64,000 nucleotides of DNA. Source: Nageia nagi. Lineage: Eukaryota; Pinophyta. Under the pieces are notes generated by a model. That model saw only the letters and a program-made list of their open reading frames with translations. It made no database searches and was not told the origin of the DNA. Below, in pieces: positions 11,923 through 23,275 of this stretch (positions are counted from its first letter, which is position 1; every line of letters starts with the position of its first letter). A program made the translations under genes and the position numbers. The stretch covers positions 85,126,001-85,190,000 of the forward strand of contig JBITNC010000001.1 of NCBI GenBank assembly GCA_050084985.1, in the 5' to 3' direction.

Positions 11923-12163
11923 GAATATTGTTACAATATGGTAAGGCAATTTTGAAAATAGGGTATTTTATTTATTTAAAATAATATCTAACATAGGCTA
12001 AGAAATGAAGGAACCTATGACATATTTAATTATGTTCATATCAATGGCCATAATGAAATATATCATAGGATCCTTCATTACTTTGCCTATATCAAATATT
12101 ATTTGCAATAAATAATTTAGGCCATGTTGAAGTAGAATTGCCTTACCATCTTATAACAATATT
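11923..12163. repeat. 241-nt imperfect inverted repeat (foldback element or hairpin precursor)
   Basis: The left half (11923-12042) pairs with the right half (12043-12163) almost end to end. The outer block AATATTGTTACAATATGG on the left faces AATATTGTTATAAGATGG read from the right, both followed by TAAGGCAATT. An inner block ATGAAGGAACCTATGACATA faces ATGAAGGATCCTATGATATA. There is hardly any loop. It encodes nothing. It fits a small foldback transposon (MITE) or a hairpin that would make small RNAs. No clear target duplication is visible. Confidence 0.8.
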
Positions 12164-13549
12164 ATACATGTAAATCATGATTAGGTTGAGCTTTCTTATA
12201 ACTTGAGTGTTATATTAGAAATCATGACTATAAATTAGGGATGTTCTAATAATTATTGATATCCTACAATTATAAGTATATTGAATTCATTAGATATGGT
12301 AATTTTGTTATGAATACAATTAATTATCTGATGAAAAATTTGGAAAAAATATATATATAATATACATTTTGTTAGCATTTGTGTGAAATATGAAACCTAA
12401 TTCAAGGTTATTATCAGGTTAAAATATTATGTTGTTAATAATATCTACTTGTATAACTATATTATAGTTATTAAAGTCATCAAAATACAAGGCCTAGGAA
12501 TCATTTGATAAGATGCATGATGTAGACATAGTTACATGGAAAATAATGGTTGGAGTATATGTGATTCATAGCTACAATAATGATGCCCTTAAAATCTTTA
12601 ATCTAATGAAGTACTTGGTTCTACTTGCATGCAACCATGCAACTCTACTAGATGAGAGATGTAAAATACTTTAATAGCATGAATTTTATTTCATTATTCT
12701 TGGGATAAATAATTTTTTATGAATTAGTTGAAGATACCACAATTTACATAAACAAGATATCACTATATGAATCCAACTTTAATCATCATAGTAATCTAAT
12801 AAATATCATAGTAGTCACCATAACATGCATAATTCTTTTTTATTGTACATTATGGATTTACTAGTTCAAGGCTTTAAAAATAAAGTTGGTACATAGCTGA
12901 CTAAGTTGTAAATATTATTTAGGAATTACATTCCATAACTAAAGTGTTCATATTTGACATTAGAAAAATAATCCATTCCCAACATGGTCAAAAATATCAA
13001 TAATACATGTAGTTTCATCTACAAAAAATTAGATAGATTATTGAGTGATATGAAAGCAATGGCTTAATATTCCAAAATACAATACATTTATTATAAGATG
13101 TGGAGGTTGATGATAAAGAAATACTTCTCTACTAGCATTGATGGTTTCCTTGTTACAACAATTCATTACATACAGATAAATAAAATACTTACCTTATTAA
13201 TCCTTCTACATTTTGAATTATATATCTATCATAGTTGTTATCAAAAATTGCATCTAAAAGTGACCCACATATACTTATTTATCCATGCCCCAATTTAAAA
13301 ATGCAAGTGTTGTACATATAGGAAGAATACTAGAAAATGGTATTGAATCTAGTCTGAGATTTGAAATAGATGGTCAATTGAATTTTATGAAAGCTTGTTT
13401 AATATTATTTTTCAAATTATAATTGTAATATGATGGAAAATATATCCAACTTATTATTTTCTATGAGGGTATTATAAACTATTGTATACTTTATACATAA
13501 AATGGTCATTTTAAGAGGTGATTTATAATCATTGTCTTAACTCTTAACT
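12164..13549. other. Unassigned AT-rich DNA
   Basis: No family motif, LTR pair or tandem repeat seen. The longest frame (66 codons at 13098) has no recognisable content. Confidence 0.5.
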
Positions 13550-13554
13550 TTTTA

Positions 13555-13760
13555 TGATGCTCTCATCAATGATTGGTGGAAAACCATTTTTAAAGGGCTA
13601 TCATAGTGGGTTAGAACCACCCTCAAAGCATAATTTTCATATAGTGTTTAGGAAAACTTGATTGAAAAAATTAGATGCAAGTTGGTAATATGGAAAAATA
13701 ATATCTTGACTTATGTAGGTAAAGTCTTATTTATTAGGAATACTCTACATAGTATATAGT
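13555..13760 (+). pseudogene. Possible LINE reverse-transcriptase C-terminal relic
   Basis: The plus strand encodes ENLIEKIRCKLVIWKNNIL, then TYVGKVLFIRNTLHSI. This resembles the block after the catalytic RT core in plant LINEs, where a Lys/Arg helix, W-K, L-S-x-A-G-R and L-I-x-S-V-L are typical. Stops replace expected Gln codons upstream. It runs into repeat Q1. The copy is too short for certainty. Confidence 0.45.
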
Positions 13761-14335
13761 TTTAATTTTAATGATCATAATATTTAATCATATACCTTCA
13801 TGTTTTATATTTATACTATTGCTTTAATTTTAAATGAGAGATGTAAGGATGTAATAAAAGATCTTTATGGGTATTAACTACCATGTTTGAAGCTATAATG
13901 TGTGATAGCTAGAATCCTTAGATCTAAGTGCCCCAGGATCTACAATTAGAAAAATAGAAGTGGTTGAGAGTATATTAACAATAAAACCCAAAAATTCTTT
14001 TTTCCATCACTACTTTGAAACTTAAAATCCCTAATTCTAATGACTCCCAAACCTATAGGCTACAAAATGTGAATAACAGTGTAGGAAAATCATAGAATTA
14101 AGAGGTTATCAATCATTAACATCATCCCAAAATATCAAAACCTTGGTCACAATTATTTTCATACCCAACATACTCCAAAATAATTGTAGCACTAGATAAA
14201 CCTCAAATATCATAGCACTCAGACATCACTTAGCATGCAACACCTAGATATCCTAATGCTTAGAGGCTATTACTATCAAAAATATGTACACAAAGTTATC
14301 ATGCAAGTTGGTATAATGTAGTTCCTACTAAGGTC
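13755..14335 (+). repeat. Dispersed repeat Q, copy 1
   Basis: Aligns along about 570 bp with 30866-31428 in the same orientation, roughly 70-75% by eye, with shared stretches such as TAACTACCATGTTTGAAGC and CCCAACATACTCCAAAATAA. If TAG/TAA are read as decayed Gln codons, both copies keep the same long frame; that could mark old coding sequence but I recognise no domain. The repeat may be the 3' part of a LINE. Confidence 0.65.
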
Positions 14336-14672
14336 ATAAAATCCTAGATAAGGATAATGGTTACTTATCTTGCCTATATGTACATGTTACTACTACAAGT
14401 GGTTTTGTGATGTGCAAGTGATAGGTAATGGAAGGCTAGATGCTCTTGAATGGTTTGGAAATGAATTATTACCAATGATTCTCATGATCATATATAACAT
14501 TCAGACACTAGGATAGTAAATTAAGTGGTTGTATACATACATAGCAACATGGGGCAAGATAAGCTCCCTAAGATTGTTAACGTGTATCTATGATTGCCTA
14601 GTTGTGTTCTTTAATTTGGATTGAAAATTTTTTTATACCTTTAAATATTGCCAAGGATGTTAGTATAATTAT
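14336..14672. other. Unassigned DNA left of element B
   Basis: No motif or repeat recognised. Its last bases, CTAAG at 14673-14677, are the left target duplication of element B. Confidence 0.5.
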
Positions 14673-14677
14673 CTAAG

Positions 14678-14750
14678 TGTAGTACTAGAATAATGCAATT
14701 AATTATTTATAGGGATTAATTAATACACTATTGGTCTACTTGTTTCTTAT

Positions 14751-14798
<48 letters not shown>

Positions 14799-15342
14799 AT
14801 AATATATGAAATATGTCAATAACGTATAATAGAAAGATACTTATGTTTAATTAGATTGCATGTTCTTTCCATAAAGAGAAACATACATAAAAGATAAGCA
14901 TACATTCATTCAATTGCACATCATTGGCATCCTATATTTGACACACTGTTGATGGCTTAAGATAAGCAATATAACAAATGCAACAAAGAATGTAGTGATT
15001 AGGGAATAAAAGAATCCTTAGAAAGAAAACATAAGATATAACTTATGAATAATATTTGCATATAATAGAGTGATGTATAATTTGCTAGAATCTCTCTTGA
15101 GTCCTCCACAAATTTATTTTCTTGTAAGATTTAAGGTCATCAATTAAAGCCTTTATATATGATACAAGTTTACATGACTTTGATCTTTTTGACCCCTTGT
15201 ACATACCACAAGGGTCCACTATTCCTATCATATAGCTTTATCATGACTTAGGGTATTATTTTAATCCATATTTACATAATACATCATTAAAGCTCTAAAA
15301 TGAATTATTTAATAAATAATAATTTATTTTTAGGCATTTACA
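14678..15342 (-). repeat. Element B 3' LTR
   Basis: Minus-strand ends are TGTAAATGCC and CTACA. It aligns with 26107-26725 (roughly 80-85% by eye) and 3506-4109. A TATATAAAGGC box lies on the minus strand near 15149-15160. It contains a 40-bp AT microsatellite (14753-14792) absent from the 5' LTR. Confidence 0.92.
14753..14792. repeat. (AT)n microsatellite inside the B 3' LTR
   Basis: About 20 uninterrupted AT units. The matching site in the 5' LTR (about 26182) has only a short CATATAT run, so the array grew after insertion. Confidence 0.95.
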
Positions 15343-15356
15343 TTTGCCCCTCTTTG
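15343..15356 (-). other. Polypurine tract of element B
   Basis: Minus-strand CCAAAGAGGGGCAAA directly precedes the 3' LTR. The same tract precedes the 3' LTRs of C1 (41176-41189), E (49263-49277) and C3 (55044-55060). It primes plus-strand synthesis. Confidence 0.85.
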
Positions 15357-15910
15357 GAAATGTGATTGAACAAAAGAAATTACATGTCCAAAGAAGAAGC
15401 ATAGATGGAAACTTTTTGAGAACTTTGAACTCTTTGTTGTACTTTCCCTTATTATTGATGATGATGATGAGGGTCTCTTGCTACCCCCTTTTGACTTGGA
15501 TGCCCTAAGAAAGATCCCTAAATAGTGCAACCAAAGTAAAATATGATGAAGAATCCCTCTCTAGGAATGATGTTGTATAGATGATAGAAATGATTGTGCT
15601 ATTAGGTAGCTGTATGATCCCATATACAATTTTGGAGATGGAAGATGTGTTCTCACCCCTTGTATTGCTTCAACCATAAATCCATTTGTTCTATCATTTT
15701 TGATACTCATGAACCATTTCTACTTATGTCCATTCCTTGAAATAGAGATAACTTACTTTGATTGAGCTAAAATGGTGATGAAATGGATGTTGTTGATGGC
15801 TTAAGGATTAGTATGCATGTCGCTAACAATGTGGAAATCAATGTATTTTCTTTTGCTCTTTAATATGTAGAAACTTGTAATGAAAGGTCAATCATAAAAT
15901 ATGGTTGATG
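15357..15910 (-). other. Element B 3' untranslated region next to the LTR
   Basis: Non-coding. The last 200 bp before the tract align closely with 40990-41180 in C1 when both are read in element orientation, including GGACATGTAATTTC and AAGTCAAAAGGGG. Short matching pieces also occur in E and C3. The 66-codon minus-strand frame at 15330-15530 has no family match. Confidence 0.7.
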
Positions 15911-16450
15911 CATAGTGAGTTGTATCATTAATTAATGATGAATCAATGTTAGCAATCCACTTATGGTTGCATCACCATTTTATCTTTTAAGTGAGTGAAA
16001 TCTCACTAGCCATGCCATTGGCCATTGATAATCATATGTTTTATGTCTATGATCTAAAGATATTATGCTTTGGATTGGTCTAAAGAAAAAATCATGTGGA
16101 TACATAGTAAGTTGCATTATCCATTGATAATGAGTCAATGTTAATAACTTGCTCATGACTATATCATCAGTTTACTTTTAAGTGAGTGACCTCTCACTAT
16201 CCATGTCATTAGCCATCAATGATCATACATTTTATGTCTATGATCCAAAGATAGTATGTTTTGGATTGGTTCAAAGAAAAAACCATGTGGGTACATAATA
16301 AGTTACATCATCCATTGATGATGAGTCAATGTCAACAACTTGCTCACATTTGTATCATTAGTTTAATTTTAAGTGAGTGAACTCTCACTAGCTATGTCAT
16401 TGGCTATTGATGATCATACATTTTATGTCTATGATCCAAAGATATTAGAC
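15911..16450 (-). repeat. 190-bp tandem repeat array in the B 3' region (about 3 units)
   Basis: Units start near 15911, 16103 and 16293, giving periods of 192 and 190 bp; the last is partial. Each holds AAGTGAGTGA, CTCTCACTA, a TGATCATA core and TTTTATGTCTATGATC. The reverse complement matches the array at 39972-40645 in C1, so both arrays have the same sense relative to their element. It encodes nothing. Confidence 0.88.
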
Positions 16451-16960
16451 TATTTCTTTTCTTTTCTCTTTTTTTTTTTTACATCTTTGGCATCGTGCTA
16501 ATAGTTATCTATGCTACTGGCAATGTATAAATCCTTGAATTTTTTTGAAATAAAATTATTTTATCTTCTACTTCTAAATATCTACTTATTCATCATAATT
16601 TGAATTGAATATGAGATTACACCTAAATTATGCTTAAAAAGGGGGGTAAGGGAAGCCACCTTATCACATGCATGAAGTGTACCATAACCCAAATCCACCA
16701 TGTTACCATTTGGGTAATATTCTTGCATTGGCAACATATGGAAGAGAACAATGTTATTAAGAGCTATGAGAAATGTAGCATAGAATGTAGAGTGAAGTCT
16801 AGAAGCTGAGATAATACTTCTAATTTTTTTGTACACCACTAGTAGCCTACTTTAGTGCATGCCGCTAGTCCCATGCAAAGTTTTTTGTTTTTCAAAAAAA
16901 TAAAGTTTATGTGCCCATGCTCATAAATTCTATGTTTTTTGGGGCATGATGCTATCATTT
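16451..16960 (-). other. Element B spacer between integrase and tandem array
   Basis: Starts with a pyrimidine-rich stretch (16458-16481). An 85-codon minus-strand frame at 16582-16839 shows no family motif; I do not call it a gene. Confidence 0.45.
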
Positions 16961-18389
16961 CTAAGCATAAAAATGTCTAAGATGGATGACATTGAATGTC
17001 ATTGGTTCTTCTTTGCCATCCATAAAAGATAGTTTATATGCACCTGATCCTGTTGCATCAATTACAACATATAGGCCTAGCCAATTAGGCTCAAACTTGC
17101 CTTTTATTTCCTCATTTGTTGTTGTTGTGTTAGTATTTTCCTTCAACACTAGATCTCCCACCTTGAATTCCTTTATTTTGATTTTCTTCCCAAATGCTCT
17201 CTTATGTTTTGCATGATATATTTTTTGATTTTTAATGGCTCTGATTCTCTTCTCATCTAATGATTCTAGATGTTGTAACCTTGCTTTTCTTCCATCTTCA
17301 TTGGATATATCACATTGTAAGAAAATTCTAAGGGAGGGGATCTCCAACTTAAGTGGTACAATGGCTTCATCTCCATATACTAATGAAAATGGTGTTGCCC
17401 CAATGGTTGTATGGATACTCATTCTATATGCCCATAATGCATATCATAATTGTTCATACCAATATTTCTTATATTTATCCAATATTTTGGCAAATATGCT
17501 CTTGATTGTATTATATTTGGCTTTAGCTTTACCATTAATTTGAGGGTAATATACGAAATAAAGGGTTTGTGCAATATGAAACTTCTTACAAAAAGGCTTC
17601 ATATCTTTACCTTTGAAATTTGGGCCATTATCCATTATCAACCTTTGTGGTATACCAAACCTTGTAATAATGTTTTTGATGAGAAATGCAATGATTTTAA
17701 TTTCATTGATTGATTTCATTGGGATTGCTTCAATCCACTTGATGGTGAATTTTGTAGCTGTAATAACAAATTTGTGTCCCTCCCTAGAATGAGGATTAAT
17801 CCTACCAATGAATTCTATGCCCTAAGTAGCAAATGGCCATGGAGAAATAATAGAATATAACTCTTGGGTAGGTTGTTTCTCTAAATTTGCATGTTTTTAA
17901 CATTTCAAACAAGTTTTAACATGAGCCTTACAATCCTCTTCCATAGTAGGCCAAAAGTATTAAATCTTTAAAAGTTTGGTGTCTAGTGATTTTGTATGAA
18001 AGTGACCACTACATAAATAATCATGAGCTTTTTCAAAGGTAGTAGCTATCTCATCCTCTATTAAGTATCTAAATAATGCACCATAAAATGATCTCCTATA
18101 TAATACTTCTCTAAGGATCAGATATCTTATTAAAGTTCTTTTCAATCTTACTCTTCTATTTCTATCAAAATAGTTAGGAACTTTTTGAGTTTTCAAATAT
18201 TTGTAGATATCATCATACCAATTATAAAAATCATTTTCTTCTATAATAAGATAAGCTTGAATATCACCCATATGATCTACATAAGAAGGAGAAATGAACT
18301 TACAAATTGTAAGGATGGTATCTTCATCTTTGATTTCAATTGGTACTAGTGTAACTGCACTTGACATTGCATTTACACAGTTGTTATTA
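16961..18389 (-). pseudogene. Element B integrase
   Basis: Minus-strand open stretches of 178, 91 and 153 codons together span the domain. The N-terminal zinc-binding part has REVLYRRSF, KAHDYLCSGHFH and CLKCQKH (HHCC motif). The core has GIEFIGRI (first Asp is Glu), RFGIPQRLIMDNGPNFKG (second Asp intact) and NGKAKAKYNTIK (the Glu is Lys). The C-terminal part has TTIGATPFSLVYGDEA, then KFEPNWLGLYVV and SFMDGKEEPMTFNVIHLRHF, as in Tat elements. Its upstream junction with RNase H is occupied by D. Plus-strand frames at 16986-17713 are shadows. Confidence 0.92.
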
Positions 18390-18394
18390 GTTCT

Positions 18395-18609
18395 TGAAAG
18401 GAAATAGGAAAAACTTATATTGATACAATGAGACATGCCTATAAATAGGCATTTACAAGAATGAATACCATGGTTTGAGTACATGGTATTGTGCACATGG
18501 TTTTACAAAACAACGGTAAACATTAAATGATCGTAAATATTAAATGATAACTAACTTAGGGACTCTAAAGTTAGATACCCTAACCTAGCAAGCTTAACTA
18601 ACTCTAACC
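18395..18609 (-). repeat. Element D 3' LTR
   Basis: 97.7% identical to 21212-21426. Its first base on the minus strand is G where the other copy has T of TGTTAGAG. It holds ATGCCTATAAATAGGCAT (18435-18452), a near-palindrome containing a TATA-like core on both strands. Confidence 0.93.
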
Positions 18610-18622
18610 CCCCCCTTTAAGC
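18609..18622 (-). other. Polypurine tract of element D
   Basis: Minus-strand GCTTAAAGGGGGG runs straight into the 3' LTR. Confidence 0.75.
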
Positions 18623-21199
18623 AAGGCTAGGAGGTAGTAGACATAAGCAAACTATTACAATATGGGTCTCGGCAACAAGGCCTGATGAGGTACCCATTAA
18701 CAAAATGAATCAAGCACAAAAAGTTGTAGAGCAACCAAAGATAACGAACATGTACAACTAAAGAACAAAGAACCTCCAACAAAAGCTGGATCAAAGAGTC
18801 ACTACTTGATCAACACAAACAAAGAGAGTCCCTCAACCTGAAATTAGGGCACAAACTTTTCTTTGAAGAGCTTGTTGATGATGCAAAAGGCACACTAAAT
18901 GGTACCTAGAACCCATTAACACTATACCAAAAATCGTACAAGGATCCATGAAGGAAGTCGATGTCGAACTCGGGAACACTATCGAAGAAGATGGATCACC
19001 AAAACTCATTATGCCAAGATTCAACACGATGAAGATAATACAAAAAAATGAAGAGGAACTGCAGAGTACGAGCAACCAAGAGATAGGGTGTGCAAAATAA
19101 GGCACACTCGCATGAAGGTAGACAAGGTTGTGACCATGACACAACAAACCCCCCATGGCACTTTATAATTCAATGCAAGTATAATGAGCTCCAAAACAAC
19201 ATAAATAGAAACTAATACAAACAGAAGTCCTCCCAACTGAAACAGGAAGTAATCCCCCATGAAAGATGCTGATGACCACACAACTTAGTAGAGAACAAGT
19301 CCACTAACTACGACTATCAAAAAGTCGACGGGAGCATGAGGAATGATAATGCAGTACTAAACATCAACCAAAGTGATGTTGAACAAAAGTTCAAGACTAC
19401 AATAAGGTTTGAACCTCATGATGTATCTCCTAGGAACCTCTCAAAACAAAGTTGTAAATAAAGCCCCCTTTTGAAATTTGCCTTTATAAATTAGGCTTAC
19501 AACCAATTTCATCAAAAAACATTCAAAGTTTGCTCCATAATGCAAAAAATGGCACTCAAAACGGAGTCTATTTGCAAAAGTTATGGAATTAATTAGTTTT
19601 GGAGCAAAAATTAAATTTGTAATGCCCAAAACATTAGAAAAATTTAATTAAATTAAAATAATAAATTTAATCAAATTTTAATTGTAGAACTTCAAAATGT
19701 GATTATCAGTTGACAGGGTTGGCAAAAATGGTCATGCAGCTACTCAAAATGATTGGGAAGAAACGAGAAATGCCAAGCAAGTCACATGAGTAGGAGAGGA
19801 AGCCAACACATAGCCATCTCATTGAGCAAGGAGGAAAGCTATTGTATAGCCATTCCATCGAGCAGCAGGGAGGGAAGCTGACACACAGTGCCCGAGACAA
19901 GTAGAGGTGAAGAAGGAGTGAACATCGCTCAGCATGTGCACATTGTAGGGCAAAAAAGGTAGCCCAGGCTATGTGCAAACCTTTGATCATGTGAGCAGTG
20001 AGAATAGCGAAGTCTGGTTGGAGAAGCAGATGAGGCATTTCAGAGCGTAGGTGAGTAGAGGATCAGTAGGATCTGACGCAACGGCAAGGAGAAGAAAACA
20101 CCAAGCAATGATAGAGAGCATCCAAGCGATTGTGACAATTGGGAGGAACGTCCAAGCGGTGATGATTAGGAGGAAGATCCAGGTGGTAGCATCCAAGAGG
20201 AAGAACTAAGTGGTGTTGATTAGGAGGAGGATCTAACCAGGAGAGACAACAATCAACTCGATAGGTTCTAGGATAGCAGGAGACAGAGTCCAAGCTGTGG
20301 GTGGAGGAATGAAGAGCGGTGCTTGGAAAGCAAGGCCAAGCGGAGCAATGGAGGGATGAAAGGCTGCATGGAGAAATGCAATGTAACAGCAGATCAGATG
20401 AACCATACAAGGGAGGGTTGGATTGGATATACAGTCACCGATAAACACCATGAGGGAACCAGAGCACTGGTAAGAAAACCAGGGGCTACATGCGTAGTGA
20501 GAGAGGACGCGACAGATAGGGATGGAAACCCTCACGTGGAGCCAAAGCAGTGAGGAGGAGCGGGACATTGTGTGAGGTCAGAGATAGCCCAGGTGATGTA
20601 GGGCGATGGCTCCAAACATAGTACAAGGCTACGATGCATTCCCAATGTGCCAAACAAAGTGGTCGACATGGAGACCAAATCAGGCATAGATTGACAACGG
20701 TTGCAGCAAGGAGCGGGAGTCATTTTGGCTACAATGAGGTAGGGCAAGGCCCATGTGATGCGATAGTAGCCCAACACCAAGATCGCCCATGTGGAGGAGA
20801 ATCCATGAGATAATGAAGGTAGCGAAGGACTCCCAAACAGTAGCGATAGCACACAGAACGAATCCGCACAGCAGTGACAAGGAGGAAATCCAAGAACACC
20901 GATAGCATGGAGAAGCACTAAGCCATAGTGCATGAGTGGAATGCCCAAATCCAATGCAAGCACGAACACAACATGCAACCATCAAGCCACCAAAAGAAGG
21001 TGACATCATCAAATGAGAGATGCACATGGAGCCACCAAACTACGTAGATTTCCTCTCCATAAAGAGCACAAACATAGGTCATCTACCACAAATCAAAAAG
21101 CAGCAAAAAAAATGGAGATGAGGGGGGGATTGGCGTAAAGAGGCCAATCCCCCCTCACAGATTTGCTGATCAAATTGAGGGAGATTCAGAGGTCGACCC
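18623..21199 (-). other. Element D internal region, no recognised gene
   Basis: GC- and CpG-rich compared with everything around it. I looked for gag, protease, RT and integrase motifs on both strands and saw none. Near 20100-20245 a degenerate repeat of about 30 bp gives minus-strand PPNHHRLDV, PPNCHNRLD and similar; this may be a short low-complexity array. Confidence 0.6.
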
Positions 21200-21211
21200 A
21201 CTCTGATACCA
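21200..21211 (-). other. Initiator-Met tRNA primer site of element D
   Basis: Minus-strand TGGTATCAGAGT begins at the base next to the LTR and matches the plant initiator-Met site in 11 of 12 positions. Confidence 0.9.
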
Positions 21212-21426
21212 TGAAAGGAAATAGGAAAAACTTATATTGATATAATGAGACATGCCTATAAATAGGCATTTACAAGAACGAATACCATGGTTTGAGCACA
21301 TGGTATTGTGCACATGGTTTTACAAAACAACGGTAAACATTAAATGACCGTAAATATTAAATGATAACTAACTTAGGGACTCTAAAGTTAGATACCCTAA
21401 CCTAGCAAGCTTAACTAACTCTAACA
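21212..21426 (-). repeat. Element D 5' LTR
   Basis: Minus strand runs TGTTAGAG to CCTTTCA, standard TG...CA ends, followed at once by the primer site. Confidence 0.93.
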
Positions 21427-21431
21427 GTTCT

Positions 21432-21800
21432 TGGGATATTTTGAATAGTATGTCTATCAAATTGATCCAATAAATCAATCACTACAAGTCTATAAGGTTT
21501 TAGCTTTTTATCCTTAATATCAAAGAGATCTTGTACCTTGTACTTAATTGAAAACAAGATAGGAATACCCATATATCCCAATGTTCTTAATTTTCAAAAT
21601 TACAATAGCTTTCAATCCTAATATTAGTGCTTCATATTCAGCCATATTATTTGTATAATCAAAAGCAAGTTTGTATGCCATGGGGATTACCTAATTTGTA
21701 GGAGATACCAAAATAATACCTTATCCTTCTCTACGAGAACATTTTGAACCATCTAAGTACAAGGTCCAAATAGTTAGATCATCCTTTATGAGACATATGT
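21432..21800 (-). pseudogene. Element B archaeal-type second RNase H
   Basis: The minus strand encodes WTLYLDGSKCSREG, GIILVSPTN, then FDYTNNMAEYEALILGLKAI and YGYSYLVF. These are the D-G-S, E (AEYEAL) and D/S blocks of the second RNase H that Tat-group elements carry in addition to their own. Stops sit where Gln is expected. Element D inserted right after its end. Confidence 0.85.
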
Positions 21801-21959
21801 ACTCATAAGGGATCGATATCTCATCAAAGTCACATTGTTGGCATCCTTCCAATAGGTCTACATGCTATTGACAACATGATTCATCTTGATATTCATCTAT
21901 AAATTCTTCATTCACCTCTCCATCTTGAGGGAATTCTACTATCAAATTGGTGATTACTT

Positions 21960-22462
21960 GGCCTTTAATAGATTTTTGTTTTTACCACATTTATATTGAA
22001 TTCTTATAACAACATTAGCCACTTTGCAAGTCTACTTGATAAATGTTGCTTAGCCATAAGATATTTCAATGGGTTAATAGGACTAACCATAATTGTAGTG
22101 CAATATAATAAATAATGCCTTAATTGTTTAGTAGTGAAAACAATACCATAGCAAATTCTTTCCATATGAGTGTATCGAGTTTCATAACCAATCAATATTT
22201 TGCTAAGGTAATAGATGGCTTTTTCCTTATTTTCTATATCTTTTTGATAAAGAGTTGTTCCTAGCACATATAATGTGGCTAATATGTATAAGTAAGTAGG
22301 TTTTGAAAAATCCATATAGACTAGAATGGGAGGATTAAGTAAATATTATTTAAAATCTTCAAATACTTTTTGACACTTGTCATCCCATACAAATTTGACA
22401 TTTATCTACAAGTTGTAAAATGAACCTTCTAACTAATCTTTTTTTACCTTGGAGGCTCCTTA
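21960..22462 (-). pseudogene. Element B Ty3/gypsy RNase H
   Basis: A 103-codon minus-strand stretch (22004-22315) has LYILATLYVLGTTLYQKD, KAIYYLSKILIGYETRYTH and KQLRHYLLY, matching Y-x-S-(K/R)-x-L...E-x-x-Y and L-R-H-Y-F of gypsy RNase H. Its usual first catalytic Asp position is not clear. It follows RT directly. Confidence 0.87.
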
Positions 22463-22463
22463 A

Positions 22464-23275
22464 TTATTTCAAATTTTTGGGTGGAGGCATACTAATAATG
22501 GTTTTGGCTTTTTTATGATATACTTCTATTCCTCTATTAGAAACCATGAATCTTAATAATTTACTAGAAGTAACTCCAAATGCACACTTTTGAGGTTTAA
22601 GTATTACTCTATACCTTTGTAAAATGGTGAATACCTCTTCAAGCATTTGTAGATGATTTTGTCCTTACTTGTATTTTAATAAAATATCATCAACATATAC
22701 CTCCATAGTTTTGTTAATGTGCTCATGAAACATGGTGACCATTGCTCTTTCATATGTAGTTCCTGCATTTTTAAGTCCAAAAGGAATAATCATCTAACAA
22801 AAATTACCCCAATAGGTATTAAAATTTGTTTTATGTTGATAAAAAATGTTAATGAAAATTTGGTTATAGCCAAAAAATCCATCCATGAATGATAATGTAT
22901 CATGAACAACTATACTATCAACAATCATATTAATATTTGGTAATGGAAAATCATCTTTTGGATAAGCATTATTAATATAATAAAAGTCTATACATACCCA
23001 TATTTCACCAGTTGGTTTGGAAATAAGAGCAACATTGGCCATACAATTATAATAATCAATAGGCCTTATGAAACCAAAATTCAAATATTTTTCTCTCTTT
23101 TTTTACTAATAAGGCCTTGGAAGGATGCATCTTTCTAGGTTTTTGTTTGATTGGATTGACACCCTCTTTCAATGGTAGATTGTGCATTATAAATGAGGGA
23201 TCTAGTCTTGATATATCATCATAAGACCAAGAAAAATTCTTAGAATTCTCAATAAACTTATTTTTGTACATTTCT
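22464..23275 (-). pseudogene. Element B reverse transcriptase
   Basis: Minus-strand blocks in order: EGVNPIKQKPRKMHP (linker into RT), FIRPIDYYNCMANVALI, GEIWVCIDFYYINNAYPKD, DFPLPNINMIVDSI, SFMDGFFGYNQI, then YVDDILL (plus-strand 22686-22697) and ILKPQKCAFGV. This is a Ty3/gypsy RT with catalytic YVDD intact. The frame breaks at least three times. It is collinear with 1-560 of element A. Confidence 0.92.

Larger units (their letters stand above)
18395..21426 (-). mobile_element. Element D: young 3.0-kb non-coding LTR retrotransposon inside element B
   Basis: Two 215-bp direct repeats (18395-18609, 21212-21426) bound 2.6 kb and are flanked by identical GTTCT (18390-18394, 21427-21431). A primer site and a purine tract orient it minus. 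The LTRs differ at 5 of 215 positions, four of them C/T, so it is much younger than B. Overlapping open frames of 70-150 codons inside reflect high GC and contain no retroelement domain. It fits a large non-coding LTR derivative that needs another element's proteins. It splits B between archaeal RNase H and integrase. Confidence 0.93.

Noticed and set aside
15911-16450. Regular repeats that might suggest a CRISPR array
   Set aside because: The unit is 190 bp and continuous, with no short repeat/unique spacer pattern, and the DNA is eukaryotic.
16986-17713. Plus-strand open frames of 76, 102 and 87 codons
   Set aside because: They lie opposite the element B integrase, which has clear motifs on the minus strand; they are shadows.
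19706-21027. Several overlapping minus-strand frames of 100-148 codons in element D
   Set aside because: They overlap in different frames, have no domain and odd composition; high GC makes stops rare. Not genes.
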